From Caulobacteraceae bacterium (GTDB lineage: Bacteria > Pseudomonadota > Alphaproteobacteria > Caulobacterales > Caulobacteraceae), in NCBI GenBank assembly GCA_947475465.1, contig CANJLK010000026.1, positions 1 through 46,174 on the forward strand: DNA of 46,174 nucleotides, written 5' to 3'. The notes under the pieces are model-generated. The model made no database searches. It had not been told where the DNA came from and was given only the letters and a program-made list of their open reading frames with translations. This document shows, piece by piece, positions 33,889 through 43,346 of the stretch. Both the position numbers and the translations under genes were made by a program. How positions within the stretch are numbered: the stretch's first letter is position 1; each line of letters starts with the position of its first letter.

Positions 33889-33927
33889 GTGATTCGCCCC
33901 GCCCTGCCCCAGGAGAGCACGCTGTGA
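33880..33927 (+). other. 15-codon leader ORF overlapping the ruvA start
   Basis: An ATG at 33880 opens [15 protein letters not shown], ending in TGA at 33925-33927, overlapping the GTG start of ruvA (GTGA). Its first residues resemble those of RuvC (MNAIRPI). It may be a translated leader that couples to ruvA, or just the remnant of a duplicated ruvC start. It has no clear ribosome site of its own. Confidence 0.35.
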
Positions 33928-34535
33928 TCGGCCGGCTGTGGGGGATCGTGGCCGAAGTCGGCGAGGAAGACGCCCTCATCGACGTGGGCGGCGTAGGCTA
34001 TGTGGTCCGCTGCGGCGCGCGCACGCTGGGCCGGCTCCCGGCCATGGGCGAGACCGCCACCCTGCACATCGAAAGCCAGTGGGGCGAGCAGACGGGCATG
34101 ACCCTCTACGGCTTCCTCGACCGCAATGAGCGCCGCGCCTTCGTCATGCTGAAGACCATCCAGGGCGTCGGCCCGAAGGCGGCGCTGGCGGTCCTCGATG
34201 TCCTGCCGCCACAGGAGCTTTCCGCCGCCGCCTCGCGGGGCGATCAGGCCGCCGTGGCCCGCGCCAACGGGGTCGGGCCGAAGCTGGCGCTGCGCATCGT
34301 CACCGAGCTGAAGGACAAGCCGATCGGCGACGGGGTCATCTCGGCGCTGCAGCCCCACGCCGCCCCCGCGCCGCTGAAGCCCAGCGCCTCGGGCGAGGCC
34401 ACAGCCGCGCTCATGGGCCTGGGCGTCGCCGAGCCCGCGGCCCGCCGGGTCGTCGAACAGGCCGCACTGCGCCTCGGCGACGACGCCGAACCCGCCGCCC
34501 TCATCAAGGCCGCCCTCCAGGAGTTGGGGCGGTGA
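33924..34535 (+). CDS. ruvA: Holliday junction DNA helicase subunit RuvA
   Basis: RuvA binds the four-way junction and loads the RuvB motor. The 203-residue protein has the N-terminal OB fold ([27 protein letters not shown]), two helix-hairpin-helix motifs ([16 protein letters not shown] and [17 protein letters not shown]), and the C-terminal RuvB-binding domain ([20 protein letters not shown]). The GTG start at 33924 has AGGAG at about eight bases. A LexA box lies just upstream. It is separated from ruvB by a 148-base inverted-repeat element. Confidence 0.97.
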   Translation: MIGRLWGIVAEVGEEDALIDVGGVGYVVRCGARTLGRLPAMGETATLHIESQWGEQTGMTLYGFLDRNERRAFVMLKTIQGVGPKAALAVLDVLPPQELSAAASRGDQAAVARANGVGPKLALRIVTELKDKPIGDGVISALQPHAAPAPLKPSASGEATAALMGLGVAEPAARRVVEQAALRLGDDAEPAALIKAALQELGR

Positions 34536-34539
34536 AGAG

Positions 34540-34687
34540 ATTGGCCACGGAAAACACGGAAGCGCAGGCGGCAACGCCAAGCGGGCTTTGGGCGACGCGC
34601 CACAGGCGCGTCCTTCCCTCGATCCCCAGCCCTTCCGCCTTTGCTCTTTCCGTGTTTTCCGTGTTTTCCGTGTTTTCCGTGGCCAAT
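34540..34687. repeat. Inverted-repeat element between ruvA and ruvB
   Basis: The left arm at 34540-34561 (beginning ATTGGCCACGGAAAACACG) is a perfect reverse complement of 34666-34687. The right side also holds tandem 9-base units TTTTCCGTG. The interior contains a perfect stem GACGCGCC-ACA-GGCGCGTC (34594-34612). It begins 5 bases after ruvA and ends 15 bases before ruvB. It looks like a small non-coding mobile repeat (MITE-like). No frame in it is plausible as a gene. Confidence 0.8.
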
Positions 34688-34701
34688 TCTAGGGCCGCCC
34701 T

Positions 34702-35733
34702 ATGACCCGCATCGTCTCCGGCGAACCGGCCCCCTTCGAGCCCACCGACAAGGCGCTGCGCCCGCAGACCCTGGCCGAGTTCGTCGGCCAGGAGCAGGCC
34801 AAGGGAAACCTGCGGGTCTTCATCGAGGCCGCCAAGCAGCGCGCCGAGGCCCTCGACCACGTCCTGCTGTTTGGCCCTCCCGGGCTTGGCAAGACGACGC
34901 TCGCCCAGATCGTCGCCCGCGAACTGGGCGTCAATTTCCGCGCCACCTCCGGCCCGGTGCTGGCCAAGGCCGGCGACCTGGCCGCCATCCTCACCAACCT
35001 CGAACCGCGCGACGTCCTGTTCATCGACGAGATCCACCGCCTGCCGGCCAATGTGGAGGAGATCCTTTATCCGGCCATGGAGGACCACGTCCTCGACCTG
35101 ATGATCGGCGAGGGCCCTTCCGCGCGCTCGATCCGCATCGACCTCGCGCCCTTCACCCTGGTCGCCGCCACCACCCGGGCCGGCCTCCTGGCCACGCCGC
35201 TCCGCGACCGTTTCGGCATCCCGCTGCGCCTGGAGTTCTACACGCCCGCCGAACTGCAGAAGGTGCTGGGCCAGGCGGCGCTGAAGATGGGCCTGTCGCT
35301 GCACCCGGAGGGCGCCGCCGAGATCGCCGCCCGCGCCCGGGGCACGCCTCGGGTCGCCGGCCGCCTGCTGCGCCGGGTCCGCGACTTCGCCGCCTCGGAC
35401 GGGGTGGAGCTCATCGACCGCAAGGCCGCCGCCTCAGCGCTCGCCCGCCTGGACGTCGATGAGATGGGCCTCGACGCCCTGGACCGCCGCTACCTGCGCG
35501 CCCTCATCGACAACTACGCCGGCGGCCCGGCCGGAGTGGAGACCCTGGCCTACGCCATCGCCGAGGCCAGAGACGCCGTTGAGGACGTGATCGAGCCCTT
35601 CCTCCTGCAGCAGGGCTTCATCCAGCGCACGCCGCGCGGCCGCATGGCCTGCGCCAAGGCCTACGCCCACCTGGGCCTCGTCCCGCCCAAGTCCGCCAAC
35701 CTGCCGCCCGCGCCGGATCTGTTCGAGGAATGA
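34702..35733 (+). CDS. ruvB: Holliday junction branch migration ATPase RuvB
   Basis: RuvB is the hexameric motor that drives branch migration with RuvA. The 343-residue protein has [19 protein letters not shown], the Walker A loop [15 protein letters not shown], Walker [11 protein letters not shown], sensor 1 [10 protein letters not shown], and the arginine-finger region [17 protein letters not shown] winged-helix C-terminus ends [12 protein letters not shown]. The ribosome site is weak, and the upstream repeat element may alter expression relative to ruvA. It overlaps ybgC by 4 bases. Confidence 0.98.
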   Translation: MTRIVSGEPAPFEPTDKALRPQTLAEFVGQEQAKGNLRVFIEAAKQRAEALDHVLLFGPPGLGKTTLAQIVARELGVNFRATSGPVLAKAGDLAAILTNLEPRDVLFIDEIHRLPANVEEILYPAMEDHVLDLMIGEGPSARSIRIDLAPFTLVAATTRAGLLATPLRDRFGIPLRLEFYTPAELQKVLGQAALKMGLSLHPEGAAEIAARARGTPRVAGRLLRRVRDFAASDGVELIDRKAAASALARLDVDEMGLDALDRRYLRALIDNYAGGPAGVETLAYAIAEARDAVEDVIEPFLLQQGFIQRTPRGRMACAKAYAHLGLVPPKSANLPPAPDLFEE

Positions 35734-36197
35734 GCGATCCGGCCCCCTCCGCCGGCCGCATCGAAGGCCGCGAGCACCAGCTGCCAGTGCGGGTCTACTA
35801 CGAGGACACCGACTTCTCCGGTGTCGTCTACCACGCCAACTACCTTCGCTATTTCGAGCGCGGACGGAGCGACTTCTTCCGCCTGGTGGGCATCGGCCAT
35901 GCCGCCCTCCTGGCTAGGCCTGACCCCATCGCCTTCACGATCCTGACCATGACCGTCGACTTCAAACGCGCGGCCAGGATCGACGACGCGCTCGTCGTCC
36001 GCACCACCTACGACTCGGCCAAGGGGCCCCGCCTCTTCGTCAGCCAACGGATCACCCGCGGCGATGAGCTGATCGCGCAGGCCTCGGGTGTGGCCGCCTG
36101 CATCGACCTGCAGGGCCGCGCCCGCAGGCCGCCTGCGGAATTGCTCGCCGCGCTCTCGCCGCTGTTCGTTCCCCAAACCTTGACTGGGGCGCCTTAA
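35730..36197 (+). CDS. ybgC: Tol-Pal-associated acyl-CoA thioesterase
   Basis: The 155-residue hot-dog-fold thioesterase has the catalytic block [22 protein letters not shown], where the Asp is catalytic, then RGRSDFFR and a beta sheet ending in [18 protein letters not shown]. YbgC hydrolyses short or long acyl-CoA and contacts lipid synthesis enzymes. Its ATG overlaps the ruvB stop (ATGA). It is the first gene of the classic ybgC-tolQRAB-pal-cpoB set. tolQ follows after 54 bases. Confidence 0.93.
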   Translation: MSDPAPSAGRIEGREHQLPVRVYYEDTDFSGVVYHANYLRYFERGRSDFFRLVGIGHAALLARPDPIAFTILTMTVDFKRAARIDDALVVRTTYDSAKGPRLFVSQRITRGDELIAQASGVAACIDLQGRARRPPAELLAALSPLFVPQTLTGAP

Positions 36198-36251
36198 GAT
36201 CGCCACCGCCGGCGGTCAGACGATTCGCCACCCCAAGCTTCCAGGACCCGC

Positions 36252-36956
36252 ATGGACCCCGCCGCCGTCACGCCCGAGAGCTTCAACTTCCTGACCCTGT
36301 TCAAGGAGGCCGACTGGGTCGTGAAGCTGGTCATGCTGGGCCTGGCCGGCGCCTCGCTCTGGTCGTGGACCATCATCCTCGACAAGGTGTTCCGCTTTTC
36401 GACCCTCAACCGCCAGGCCGAGACCTTCGAGGACGCCGTGGCCTCCGGCCGCAGCCTGGAGGACGTCGCCGCCGAGGCGGGCGAGCGGCCCCGCCAGATC
36501 TTGCCCCGGATGCTGCAAGGCGCCCTTCGCGAGTGGCGCGAGGCCCGCGCCAAGGGCCCGATCAGCGATACCCAGGCGGCCTTCCTGATCCAGCGCATCG
36601 ACCGTGTCCTCGACGCCGCCATCGCCCGCGAAAGCGCCCGGATCGAACAGGGTCTGGGCAGCCTGGCTATCGTCGCCACCGCCTCGCCGTTCATCGGGCT
36701 GTTCGGCACCGTCTGGGGGATCATGCACTCCTTCCAGGCCATCGCGATCCAGAAGAACACCAGCCTGGCCGTCGTCGCGCCCTCCATCGCCCAGGCGCTG
36801 TTCGCCACCGCCATCGGCCTCGTGGCCGCGATCCCGGCCTATGTGGCCTACAACGCCTTCTCGACCTCGGCCGGCAAGTTCGCCGGACGGCTCGAGGGCT
36901 TCGCCGACGACCTCTCCACCGCCATCCAGCGCCGGCTGGCGGAGCGGGCGGCCTAG
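36252..36956 (+). CDS. tolQ: Tol-Pal system motor protein TolQ
   Basis: TolQ forms the proton channel with TolR, energising outer-membrane constriction at division. The 234-residue protein has three membrane spans: [20 protein letters not shown] near residue 22, then [20 protein letters not shown] and [20 protein letters not shown]. The last two hold the threonine and glycine-rich motifs lining the channel. The length is normal. tolR follows after 2 bases. Confidence 0.96.
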   Translation: MDPAAVTPESFNFLTLFKEADWVVKLVMLGLAGASLWSWTIILDKVFRFSTLNRQAETFEDAVASGRSLEDVAAEAGERPRQILPRMLQGALREWREARAKGPISDTQAAFLIQRIDRVLDAAIARESARIEQGLGSLAIVATASPFIGLFGTVWGIMHSFQAIAIQKNTSLAVVAPSIAQALFATAIGLVAAIPAYVAYNAFSTSAGKFAGRLEGFADDLSTAIQRRLAERAA

Positions 36957-36958
36957 GG

Positions 36959-37471
36959 ATGGCGCTCTCCGCCAACGACGCCTTCGCGGCCGGCGGACGC
37001 CGCCGACGCCGTGGCGGCCGCGGGCGCCGCGGCGCGCTCTCGGAGATCAACGTAACGCCCCTGGTGGACGTGATGCTGGTGCTGCTGATCGTCTTCATGA
37101 TCTCCGCGCCGCTGCTCACCGCCGGCATCCCGCTGGAGCTGCCGAAAACCGAGGCGGGCGCCCTGCAGGACCAGTCCCAGCCGCTGACGCTTTCAATCCG
37201 CGCCGACGGCCAGGTCTTCGTGGGCGAGACCGAGGTGCCCTTCGCCAACCTGGCGCCGCGCCTGCGCGAAATGGCCGGCCCCGACACCAAGAAGCCGATC
37301 TTCGTGCGCGCCGACGGCAAGGCCGCCTATTCGGTGGTGGCCCAGGTGATGGCCGCCCTGTCGACCTCGGGCTTCACCTCGATCAACCTGATCACCGAAA
37401 CCGGCGGCCCGTCCTCCGGCGACAAGCCTGCGCCCGCCCCGGCGGCGGCCCCCGAGGCTGACAGTCCGTGA
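36959..37471 (+). CDS. tolR: Tol-Pal system motor protein TolR
   Basis: The 170-residue protein has a basic cytoplasmic start ([11 protein letters not shown]), then [20 protein letters not shown], whose membrane Asp carries protons. A periplasmic domain follows ([40 protein letters not shown]). The C-terminal tail is alanine- and proline-rich and longer than in E. coli. The ATG at 36959 is 2 bases after the tolQ stop; the long open frame upstream is a shadow of tolQ. Its stop overlaps the tolA start. Confidence 0.96.
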   Translation: MALSANDAFAAGGRRRRRGGRGRRGALSEINVTPLVDVMLVLLIVFMISAPLLTAGIPLELPKTEAGALQDQSQPLTLSIRADGQVFVGETEVPFANLAPRLREMAGPDTKKPIFVRADGKAAYSVVAQVMAALSTSGFTSINLITETGGPSSGDKPAPAPAAAPEADSP

Positions 37472-38289
37472 TCCGGCGCGAGACCTCTCCGGCCCTGATC
37501 GGGTCCGTGCTGCTGCACGGCGCGGTCGCGGCCGCCCTGCTGGTCTCCTGGAACTTCACCCACGACCTGAAGGTGGGCGCCGTGGTGCCGGTGACCATCG
37601 TCGCCAATGCGCCGCAGACCGACCTTGCGCCCGCCGTCCAGGCGCCTGAGGTCCAGACCGCCCAGGCCGAGGACCCGGTCCCCGCCGCACCCTCCGAGTC
37701 CACGCCGCCGGCCCCGGAGCCCAAGCCGCAGCCCCAGCCCGTTCCCAAGCCGACGCCCAAGACCGCCCAGCCACCGCCGGCGCCCACTCCCAAGCCCGTG
37801 CCTGCGCCGGTCAAGCCGGCCCCCGCCGCGGCCCAGGCCAAGCCCGCTCCGCCGGCCAAGCCTGACAAGGGCCTCGACTTCGACGCGCTGGCCGCCGCCA
37901 TCTCCAAGTCCGCCAAGCCCTCGTCCGCACCGAAGGGTCCCGCCCGGCCGGAAACCGCCCTCCAGGCCCGCCCGGCCCTGGGCGCCGGCGAACAGGCCGC
38001 GGCGCTGAGCGGCCTGACCCAGGAACTGCAACGCCGTTGGAACCCCAACTGCGACGTCGAGGGCGGCCGCGACGTGCTGGTGCGCGTCACCTTCCAGATC
38101 GGCGCCGGGGGCCAGGTGGTGGGCGACGTCAACGCCCAGCTCAAGAGCGTCCGCACCCCGGTAGCCCAGGCCGCCGCCGAGCGGGCGGTGCGCGCAGTCT
38201 ATGCCGCGGCCCCCTTCCGCACCCTGCCGCGCGAGTTCTACGGCGAGCGGGTCGCGGTCAATTTCAACGCACGCGAGGCCTGTTCCTGA
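37468..38289 (+). CDS. tolA: Tol-Pal system protein TolA
   Basis: TolA spans the periplasm and links the TolQR motor to Pal and TolB. The 273-residue protein has one N-terminal membrane span ([18 protein letters not shown]). A long Pro/Ala/Lys linker near residues 70-135 replaces the helical stalk of E. coli. A TonB-like C-terminal domain follows ([39 protein letters not shown]). The GTG start at 37468 overlaps tolR by 4 bases. Its stop overlaps the tolB ATG by one base. Confidence 0.93.
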   Translation: MIRRETSPALIGSVLLHGAVAAALLVSWNFTHDLKVGAVVPVTIVANAPQTDLAPAVQAPEVQTAQAEDPVPAAPSESTPPAPEPKPQPQPVPKPTPKTAQPPPAPTPKPVPAPVKPAPAAAQAKPAPPAKPDKGLDFDALAAAISKSAKPSSAPKGPARPETALQARPALGAGEQAAALSGLTQELQRRWNPNCDVEGGRDVLVRVTFQIGAGGQVVGDVNAQLKSVRTPVAQAAAERAVRAVYAAAPFRTLPREFYGERVAVNFNAREACS

Positions 38290-39602
38290 TGAAGATCCTT
38301 CGCAGCCATTTCCCGCGCGCCCTGGTCCTGGCCCTGGCCTGCCTGCTGACGGTGGGCCTGGCCGCCGCCCCGGCGCGGGCCGAGATCGAGGTCAACGTCA
38401 ATCGCGGCGACGTCCAGCCCCTGCCCATCGCCGTGCCGGCCTTCGGCGGCGGCCAGGTGGGCGCCGACATCGTGGGCGTGATCAGCGCCAACCTTCAGCG
38501 CTCGGGGCTGTTTCGGCCGGTCGACCCCGCCAGCTTCATCGAGAAGGACCTCAACACCGCGCTGCAGCCGAGGTTTGCCGACTGGAAGCAGATCAACGCT
38601 CAGGCGCTCATCAGCGGCAATGTCACGGTTGTCGGTGGCCAGCTGAAGGTCCAGTTCAGGCTCTGGGACGTGTTCGCCGAAAAGCAGCTCCTCGGGCAGG
38701 AAGTCACCTCCTCGCCCGAGAACTGGCGGCGCGTGGCCCACAAGATCTCCGACGCCGTCTATGAGCAGCTGACCGGCGAGAAGGGCTATTTCGACACTCG
38801 CGTGGTGTTCGTGGCCGAGTCCGGCGCCCGCGGCGCCAAGACCAAGCGTCTGGCGATCATGGACCAGGACGGCGCCAATCCCTCCTACCTGACCGACGGC
38901 TCGGCGATCATCATGACGCCCCGGTTCTCCTCGACCAGCCAGCAGATCACCTACATGGCCCTGAAGCCTGAGGGGTCGGTCATCTATCTGTTCAACCTGG
39001 AGACCGGCCGCCGCGAGAGCCTGGGCGACTTCAAGGGCATGGTCTTCGCCCCGCGCTTTTCTCCCGATGGAGACAAGGTCGCCTTTTCCGTCGAGCGCGG
39101 CGGCAACAGCGACATCTTCGTCATGGATCTGCACAACCACGCCGCCGCGCGCCTGACGTCAGACCCATCGATCGACACTTCGCCGTCCTTCTCGCCGGAC
39201 GGGTCGAAGATCGTCTTCAACTCCGATCGCTCCGGCAGCCCGCAACTCTACATCATGGGCGCCGACGGCTCGAACCCGCGCCGCCTTACCTTCCAGGCCG
39301 GCCGCTACACCACCCCGGTGTGGAGCCCGACCGGGGAATTCATCGCCTTCACCAAACAGACGGGCGGCCAGTTCCACATCGGCGTCATGCGCGCCGACGG
39401 CACCGACGAGCGGATTCTCACCTCCAGCTACCTGGATGAAGGCCCCGCCTGGGCGCCCAACGGCCGAGTGCTGCTGTTCAGCCGCCAGGGCCCGGGCGGG
39501 GCCTCGAAACTGTGGAGCGTGGACGTCACCGGCCGGGTCCTGCAGCCCATGGCCTATCCAGGCGCGGGATCGGACCCGGCCTGGTCGCCGTTACTGAACT
39601 GA
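38289..39602 (+). CDS. tolB: Tol-Pal system beta-propeller protein TolB
   Basis: TolB is a periplasmic protein that binds Pal. The 437-residue protein has a signal peptide ([21 protein letters not shown]). An N-terminal alpha/beta domain follows ([20 protein letters not shown]), then a six-bladed propeller with repeats of the WSPDG type: [40 protein letters not shown] and [14 protein letters not shown]. The length is typical. The ATG at 38289 overlaps the tolA stop. A 104-base gap leads to pal. Confidence 0.97.
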   Translation: MKILRSHFPRALVLALACLLTVGLAAAPARAEIEVNVNRGDVQPLPIAVPAFGGGQVGADIVGVISANLQRSGLFRPVDPASFIEKDLNTALQPRFADWKQINAQALISGNVTVVGGQLKVQFRLWDVFAEKQLLGQEVTSSPENWRRVAHKISDAVYEQLTGEKGYFDTRVVFVAESGARGAKTKRLAIMDQDGANPSYLTDGSAIIMTPRFSSTSQQITYMALKPEGSVIYLFNLETGRRESLGDFKGMVFAPRFSPDGDKVAFSVERGGNSDIFVMDLHNHAAARLTSDPSIDTSPSFSPDGSKIVFNSDRSGSPQLYIMGADGSNPRRLTFQAGRYTTPVWSPTGEFIAFTKQTGGQFHIGVMRADGTDERILTSSYLDEGPAWAPNGRVLLFSRQGPGGASKLWSVDVTGRVLQPMAYPGAGSDPAWSPLLN

Positions 39603-39706
39603 GCCGTAACGAACACGGTTGCGCCACAAGCGTGACCGTAAGACTCTCTACCCGCGCCGGGCGCTTCGCCAGGACGCGCCGTGAACTGAAAAAGGAGATG
39701 CGTTCC

Positions 39707-40273
39707 ATGGTCACGAATCGCACTGTCGGCGCAGCCCTGCGGCTGGCGCTGGTCGCCGCCGCCGCCCTTTCGATGAGCGCCTGCGCCACGAAGCCGAAGT
39801 ACCAGCCCGCCCCGACACCGGCCCCGACGCCGGAGGCCCCGCGCCCCGCGCCGCCCGCGCCCGTCGAACAGGCGCCCGCCCCGCCGCCCGGCCCCATGGC
39901 CGGCTCCGAGCAGGACTTCGTCGTCAATGTCGGCGACCGGGTCTACTTCGACTACGACAGCTACGCCGTGCGGTCCGACGCCCAGCCCCTGCTGGCGGCC
40001 CAGGCGCAATGGCTGAAGCGCTACCCGGCCGTGCAGCTGCGGATCGAAGGCAACTGCGACGAACGCGGCACTCAGGAATACAATCTCGCGCTCGGCGCCC
40101 GCCGCGCCAATTCGGTTCGCGACTACCTGGTCTCCCAGGGTGTCCCGGCCAGCCGCATCTCCACCGTCTCCTTCGGCAAGGAAAAGCCGATCGACGCCGG
40201 CTCGGGCGATGACGCCGACCAGCATAACCGCAACGCCCACACCGCCATCGTCAGCGGCGCCAGGATGCGGTGA
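39707..40273 (+). CDS. pal: Peptidoglycan-associated lipoprotein Pal
   Basis: Pal anchors the outer membrane to peptidoglycan. The 188-residue protein has a lipoprotein signal with lipobox LSMSAC. A proline-rich linker follows, then an OmpA-type domain with VYFDYDSYAVR, LRIEGNCDERGTQEYNLALG (the Asp and Arg bind the diaminopimelate), and RRANSVRDYLVSQG. The ATG at 39707 is chosen because AAAGGAG lies nine bases upstream. The ATG at 39698 directly abuts that site. Confidence 0.95.
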   Translation: MVTNRTVGAALRLALVAAAALSMSACATKPKYQPAPTPAPTPEAPRPAPPAPVEQAPAPPPGPMAGSEQDFVVNVGDRVYFDYDSYAVRSDAQPLLAAQAQWLKRYPAVQLRIEGNCDERGTQEYNLALGARRANSVRDYLVSQGVPASRISTVSFGKEKPIDAGSGDDADQHNRNAHTAIVSGARMR

Positions 40274-41133
40274 TGACAGGCTCACGCCTGCGTTGGTTCG
40301 GGGCGGCGGCGGCGATCTTCCTGATCGCCGCCCCGGCCTTCGCCCAGACGGTCCTGCCCGACACCCCGGCCGACGATCCCCTCGACGCGCGCGACGCCAA
40401 GCGGGTGGACCGGATGGAGAAGGTGGTCCGAGAACTGCGCGACATTGTCTTCAAGGCCCAAAGGACCGGCGCGCCCGTCGTGGTGCAGCCGGCCGACACC
40501 GACGCGCGCATGGCCGAGCAGGCCGCCAAGATCGACGACCTGCAGCAGACCCTCACCCGGGTGAACGGCTCCCTCGACCAGGCGGCGCATGATGCCGACC
40601 AGGCGCGCCGCGACAACCTGGCCCTCCAGGTCCAGGTCAAGGCCCTGGCCGACCGGGTGACGGCGCTCGAGCAGAAGCCGGCGGCAGAGGCTCCCGGACC
40701 GCCGCCGCCGCCCGAACCCCCGGTCGAGGGTCCGCCCAAGCCCGCCGCCCAGGCCGCCTTCACCGCCGCCTACAAGCTGCTGCTCAGCGGCGACTATCCC
40801 GGCGCGGAAGCCGCCTTCGGCGCCTACGTGGCCACCTACCCCGACAGTCCCCGCACGCCGGAGGCCCGCTACTGGCTGGGCAAGACCCTGGTCACCAAGG
40901 GCGACGAACAGAAGGCCGCCACGGCCTTCATGGAATCGATCCGCGGCTTCCCGCAGACCGCCTGGGCCCCCAACGCCATGATCGAACTGGCCCGCTCGCT
41001 GGTCGCATTGAAACAGCCGGCCCAGGCCTGCGCCACCCTGGCGGAAATCCCCAAGCGCTATCCCAAGGCCGCGCCCTCGGTCGCCGCGAAGATCGCCTCG
41101 ACCCGCGTCCAGGCGAAGTGCGTCGCCCCCTAG
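40273..41133 (+). CDS. cpoB: Cell division coordinator CpoB (YbgF)
   Basis: CpoB coordinates Tol-Pal constriction with peptidoglycan synthesis. The 286-residue exported protein has a signal peptide (FGAAAAIFLIAAPAFAQ). A coiled-coil region near residues 35-130 follows (KVVRELRDIVFKAQRTG, AEQAAKIDDLQQTLTRVNGS), then a proline linker and TPR repeats (YKLLLSGDYPGAEAAFGAYV, EARYWLGKTLVTKGDEQKAA). The start is ATG at 40273, overlapping the pal stop; a GTG one codon earlier is equally possible. tilS overlaps its end by 16 bases. Confidence 0.93.
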   Translation: MTGSRLRWFGAAAAIFLIAAPAFAQTVLPDTPADDPLDARDAKRVDRMEKVVRELRDIVFKAQRTGAPVVVQPADTDARMAEQAAKIDDLQQTLTRVNGSLDQAAHDADQARRDNLALQVQVKALADRVTALEQKPAAEAPGPPPPPEPPVEGPPKPAAQAAFTAAYKLLLSGDYPGAEAAFGAYVATYPDSPRTPEARYWLGKTLVTKGDEQKAATAFMESIRGFPQTAWAPNAMIELARSLVALKQPAQACATLAEIPKRYPKAAPSVAAKIASTRVQAKCVAP

Positions 41134-42383
41134 CCATCGCGATCGGCGATCCGGCCGCCTCGATCGCCGAGGTCCTCGACCACCGGCTGCTGCGGGCCGG
41201 CGCTCGCCCCATCGCCGTGGCCCTCTCGGGCGGCGGTGATTCCGTCGCGCTCCTGCTGGCCGCCCGCGCCTGGGCGCAGGCCCATGGCCGGCGCCTGCTC
41301 GTCCTCACCCTCGATCACGGCCTGCGGCCGGAAAGCGGCGCCTGGACCCAGGCCTGCGCGGCGCGCGCCGCAGGCCTGGGCCTGGCCTTTCGCGCCCTTG
41401 CCTGGAAAGGCGACAAGCCTGCGACAGGTCTCCCGGCCGCCGCCCGCGCTGCGCGCCATCGCCTGCTGGCCCAGGCCGCCCGCGAGGCCGGCGCCCGGGT
41501 GATCCTGTTGGGCCACACCGCTGACGACATCCTGGAGGCCCAGGCCATGCGGGCCGACGGCGCGTCGGTGTCCAGCCCCCGCGAATGGGGGCCATCACCC
41601 GCCTGGCCGGACGGGCGGGGGATTTTCCTGCTGCGCCCCATGCTGGGCTTGCGCCGCGCGGCGCTTCGCCAGTGGCTGGCGGGCCAGGGCGAAACCTGGA
41701 TCGAGGACCCCGCAAACGACGATCTGACCTACGCCCGGGCCCGCGCGCGGGCCAGGCTCGGCCCTGCAGCGACGATCCGCCCGGCGCTGGCGGAGGCGTC
41801 CGCCTCGGACCTCGCCCTCGCCACGATCACCGACCCCGCCGGCGCGCTTCTCATCCCCCGCCACCGCCTCCGAGCCGTCGCCCCGCAAGCCCTCGCCCGC
41901 TTCGTTTCCATCGCCTGTGTCTGCGCGGCCGGCACGGATCGCCCGCCCGCCCCGGCCCGTGTCCGACGCCTCGCCGAGGCCCTGGGAGGCGCCGGACCTC
42001 TCACCGCGACCCTCGGCGGATCGCGGATCACCGCCGACGACGCCCAGGTCCGCTTCTCGCGCGAAGCCGGCCGCGCAGGACTTCCCTCGGCGCGCCTGGA
42101 GCCCGGCGAAACCTGCGTCTGGGACGGCCGATTCGAGATTGCCGCCGACCGCGCTTTCGAGGTCCGCCCGCTCGCGGGCCTGAGCGCCGCGCTCCTGGGC
42201 CCCGAGCGTGAAGCGCTCCGCGTCCTGCCGCCAGACGAGCGCCCGACCCTGCCTGCTTTGGTCGACGCCACAGGCCGCGCGGCCTGCCCGGCCCTCGTCC
42301 GGAACGACGGCGTGCGGCTGGAAAGCCTGACCCAAACCCGTCTCCTGGCCGCCAGCGGCGTCGTTTCGAGCGAACCCGCTTAG
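41118..42383 (+). CDS. tilS: tRNA(Ile)-lysidine synthetase
   Basis: TilS attaches lysine to the wobble cytidine of tRNA-Ile(CAU), letting it read AUA codons. The 421-residue protein has the PP-loop motif ALSGGGDSVALLL near residue 36. It continues with LVLTLDHGLRPES, LLGHTADDILEA and the typical WIEDPANDDLTYARARAR. The C-terminal half is less conserved. The GTG start at 41118 lies inside cpoB. In many alphaproteobacteria ftsH follows tilS; here a convergent hydrolase gene lies 4 bases away instead. Confidence 0.95.
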   Translation: MRRPLAIAIGDPAASIAEVLDHRLLRAGARPIAVALSGGGDSVALLLAARAWAQAHGRRLLVLTLDHGLRPESGAWTQACAARAAGLGLAFRALAWKGDKPATGLPAAARAARHRLLAQAAREAGARVILLGHTADDILEAQAMRADGASVSSPREWGPSPAWPDGRGIFLLRPMLGLRRAALRQWLAGQGETWIEDPANDDLTYARARARARLGPAATIRPALAEASASDLALATITDPAGALLIPRHRLRAVAPQALARFVSIACVCAAGTDRPPAPARVRRLAEALGGAGPLTATLGGSRITADDAQVRFSREAGRAGLPSARLEPGETCVWDGRFEIAADRAFEVRPLAGLSAALLGPEREALRVLPPDERPTLPALVDATGRAACPALVRNDGVRLESLTQTRLLAASGVVSSEPA

Positions 42384-42387
42384 GGAA

Positions 42388-43257
42388 CTACAGCCTGGCC
42401 ACCGCCAGCACCTGATCGACCCCGCGGACGATGGGGTCGGCGAACCGGCGGCCCAGCAGGCTGGCGTGGCCGGCGCCGGCCACATGCTCCACATAGCCGT
42501 TGGCCGAGGCCAGCGCCGGAAGCACCTGGATCGCCTTAAGGGCCGTCGCGGTGTTCTCGGCGCCCGCGGTGATCACCGCCACCGGCATCCGGGTCGGGAA
42601 ATCCGCCGCCCGCGCCTGGTCCGAGGTGACAGGCCAGCGGGACACCTCCTCGGAGGACCAGTGGGCGTGGCTGGCCAGGCCGAAGATCCGGCGCTTTTCC
42701 GCCGAGGCCTCGCCCTCCAGGCCGATCTGGTCGCCCCTAATCGCCGCCACCGGCCGCATCATCCCCAGCCGCGCGCCCCGGCTGACCAGCCGCAGCGACC
42801 AGCCGAAGGCCTTCACCGCCCTGGACCCGAGGGGCGAACCCATGACCTCCGGCGTCACCGCGTCCACCAGCACGACGCCCACCACGCGGTCGGGATGGGT
42901 CACCGCGAACAGCCGCACCATCAACCCGCCCATGGAGTGGCCGACCAGGACCAGGGGCCCGGTCTCGCCCAGTTCGCGCAACAGGGCGGTCAGGTCGTCC
43001 ACGATGGCGCGGCCGTCGCGCGGGCGCGGTCCGGGATCGGAGTGGCCCAGGCCGGCGCGGTCGTAGGCGATGCTCCGAAGCCCCTTGGCCGCCAGCTTCT
43101 CCTGGACCACAGCCCAGTCGGCGGCGCAGCCGAAGGCGCCATGCTCAAGGACGATGGTCGGCCGCTCCCCGGCCGGGCCGGCCGTCACCACACGCAGCCG
43201 CCGTCCACCCACGTCCACCATCTCGCCCCGGAAGGTCTTGAGCGGGGCGGCGGACAT
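42388..43257 (-). CDS. Alpha/beta hydrolase
   Basis: The 289-residue enzyme has the alpha/beta hydrolase fold. The oxyanion region is VLEHGAFGCAADWAVVQ, and AYDRAGLGHSDPGPR follows. The nucleophile elbow GHSMGG has the catalytic Ser, and the catalytic His is probably in AGAGHASLLG near the end. It may be an esterase, lipase or haloalkane-dehalogenase-like enzyme; the substrate is unknown. There is no signal peptide. Its stop lies 4 bases from the tilS stop. Confidence 0.88.
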   Translation of the reverse strand: MSAAPLKTFRGEMVDVGGRRLRVVTAGPAGERPTIVLEHGAFGCAADWAVVQEKLAAKGLRSIAYDRAGLGHSDPGPRPRDGRAIVDDLTALLRELGETGPLVLVGHSMGGLMVRLFAVTHPDRVVGVVLVDAVTPEVMGSPLGSRAVKAFGWSLRLVSRGARLGMMRPVAAIRGDQIGLEGEASAEKRRIFGLASHAHWSSEEVSRWPVTSDQARAADFPTRMPVAVITAGAENTATALKAIQVLPALASANGYVEHVAGAGHASLLGRRFADPIVRGVDQVLAVARL

Positions 43258-43346
43258 CGACGGAGGATCCTCTGGCCAGGTGCGACGGATCAGGAATGCG
43301 CGAAACGGGCGCGCGCTCCAGTCCAGATCCCGCCCCGGCCCACGGC

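Noticed and set aside
34648..34687. Tandem TTTTCCGTG units considered as a CRISPR or coding repeat
   Set aside because: The units are 9 bases with no spacers and form one arm of an inverted repeat. The Glu-Asn-Thr peptide they would encode is an artefact.
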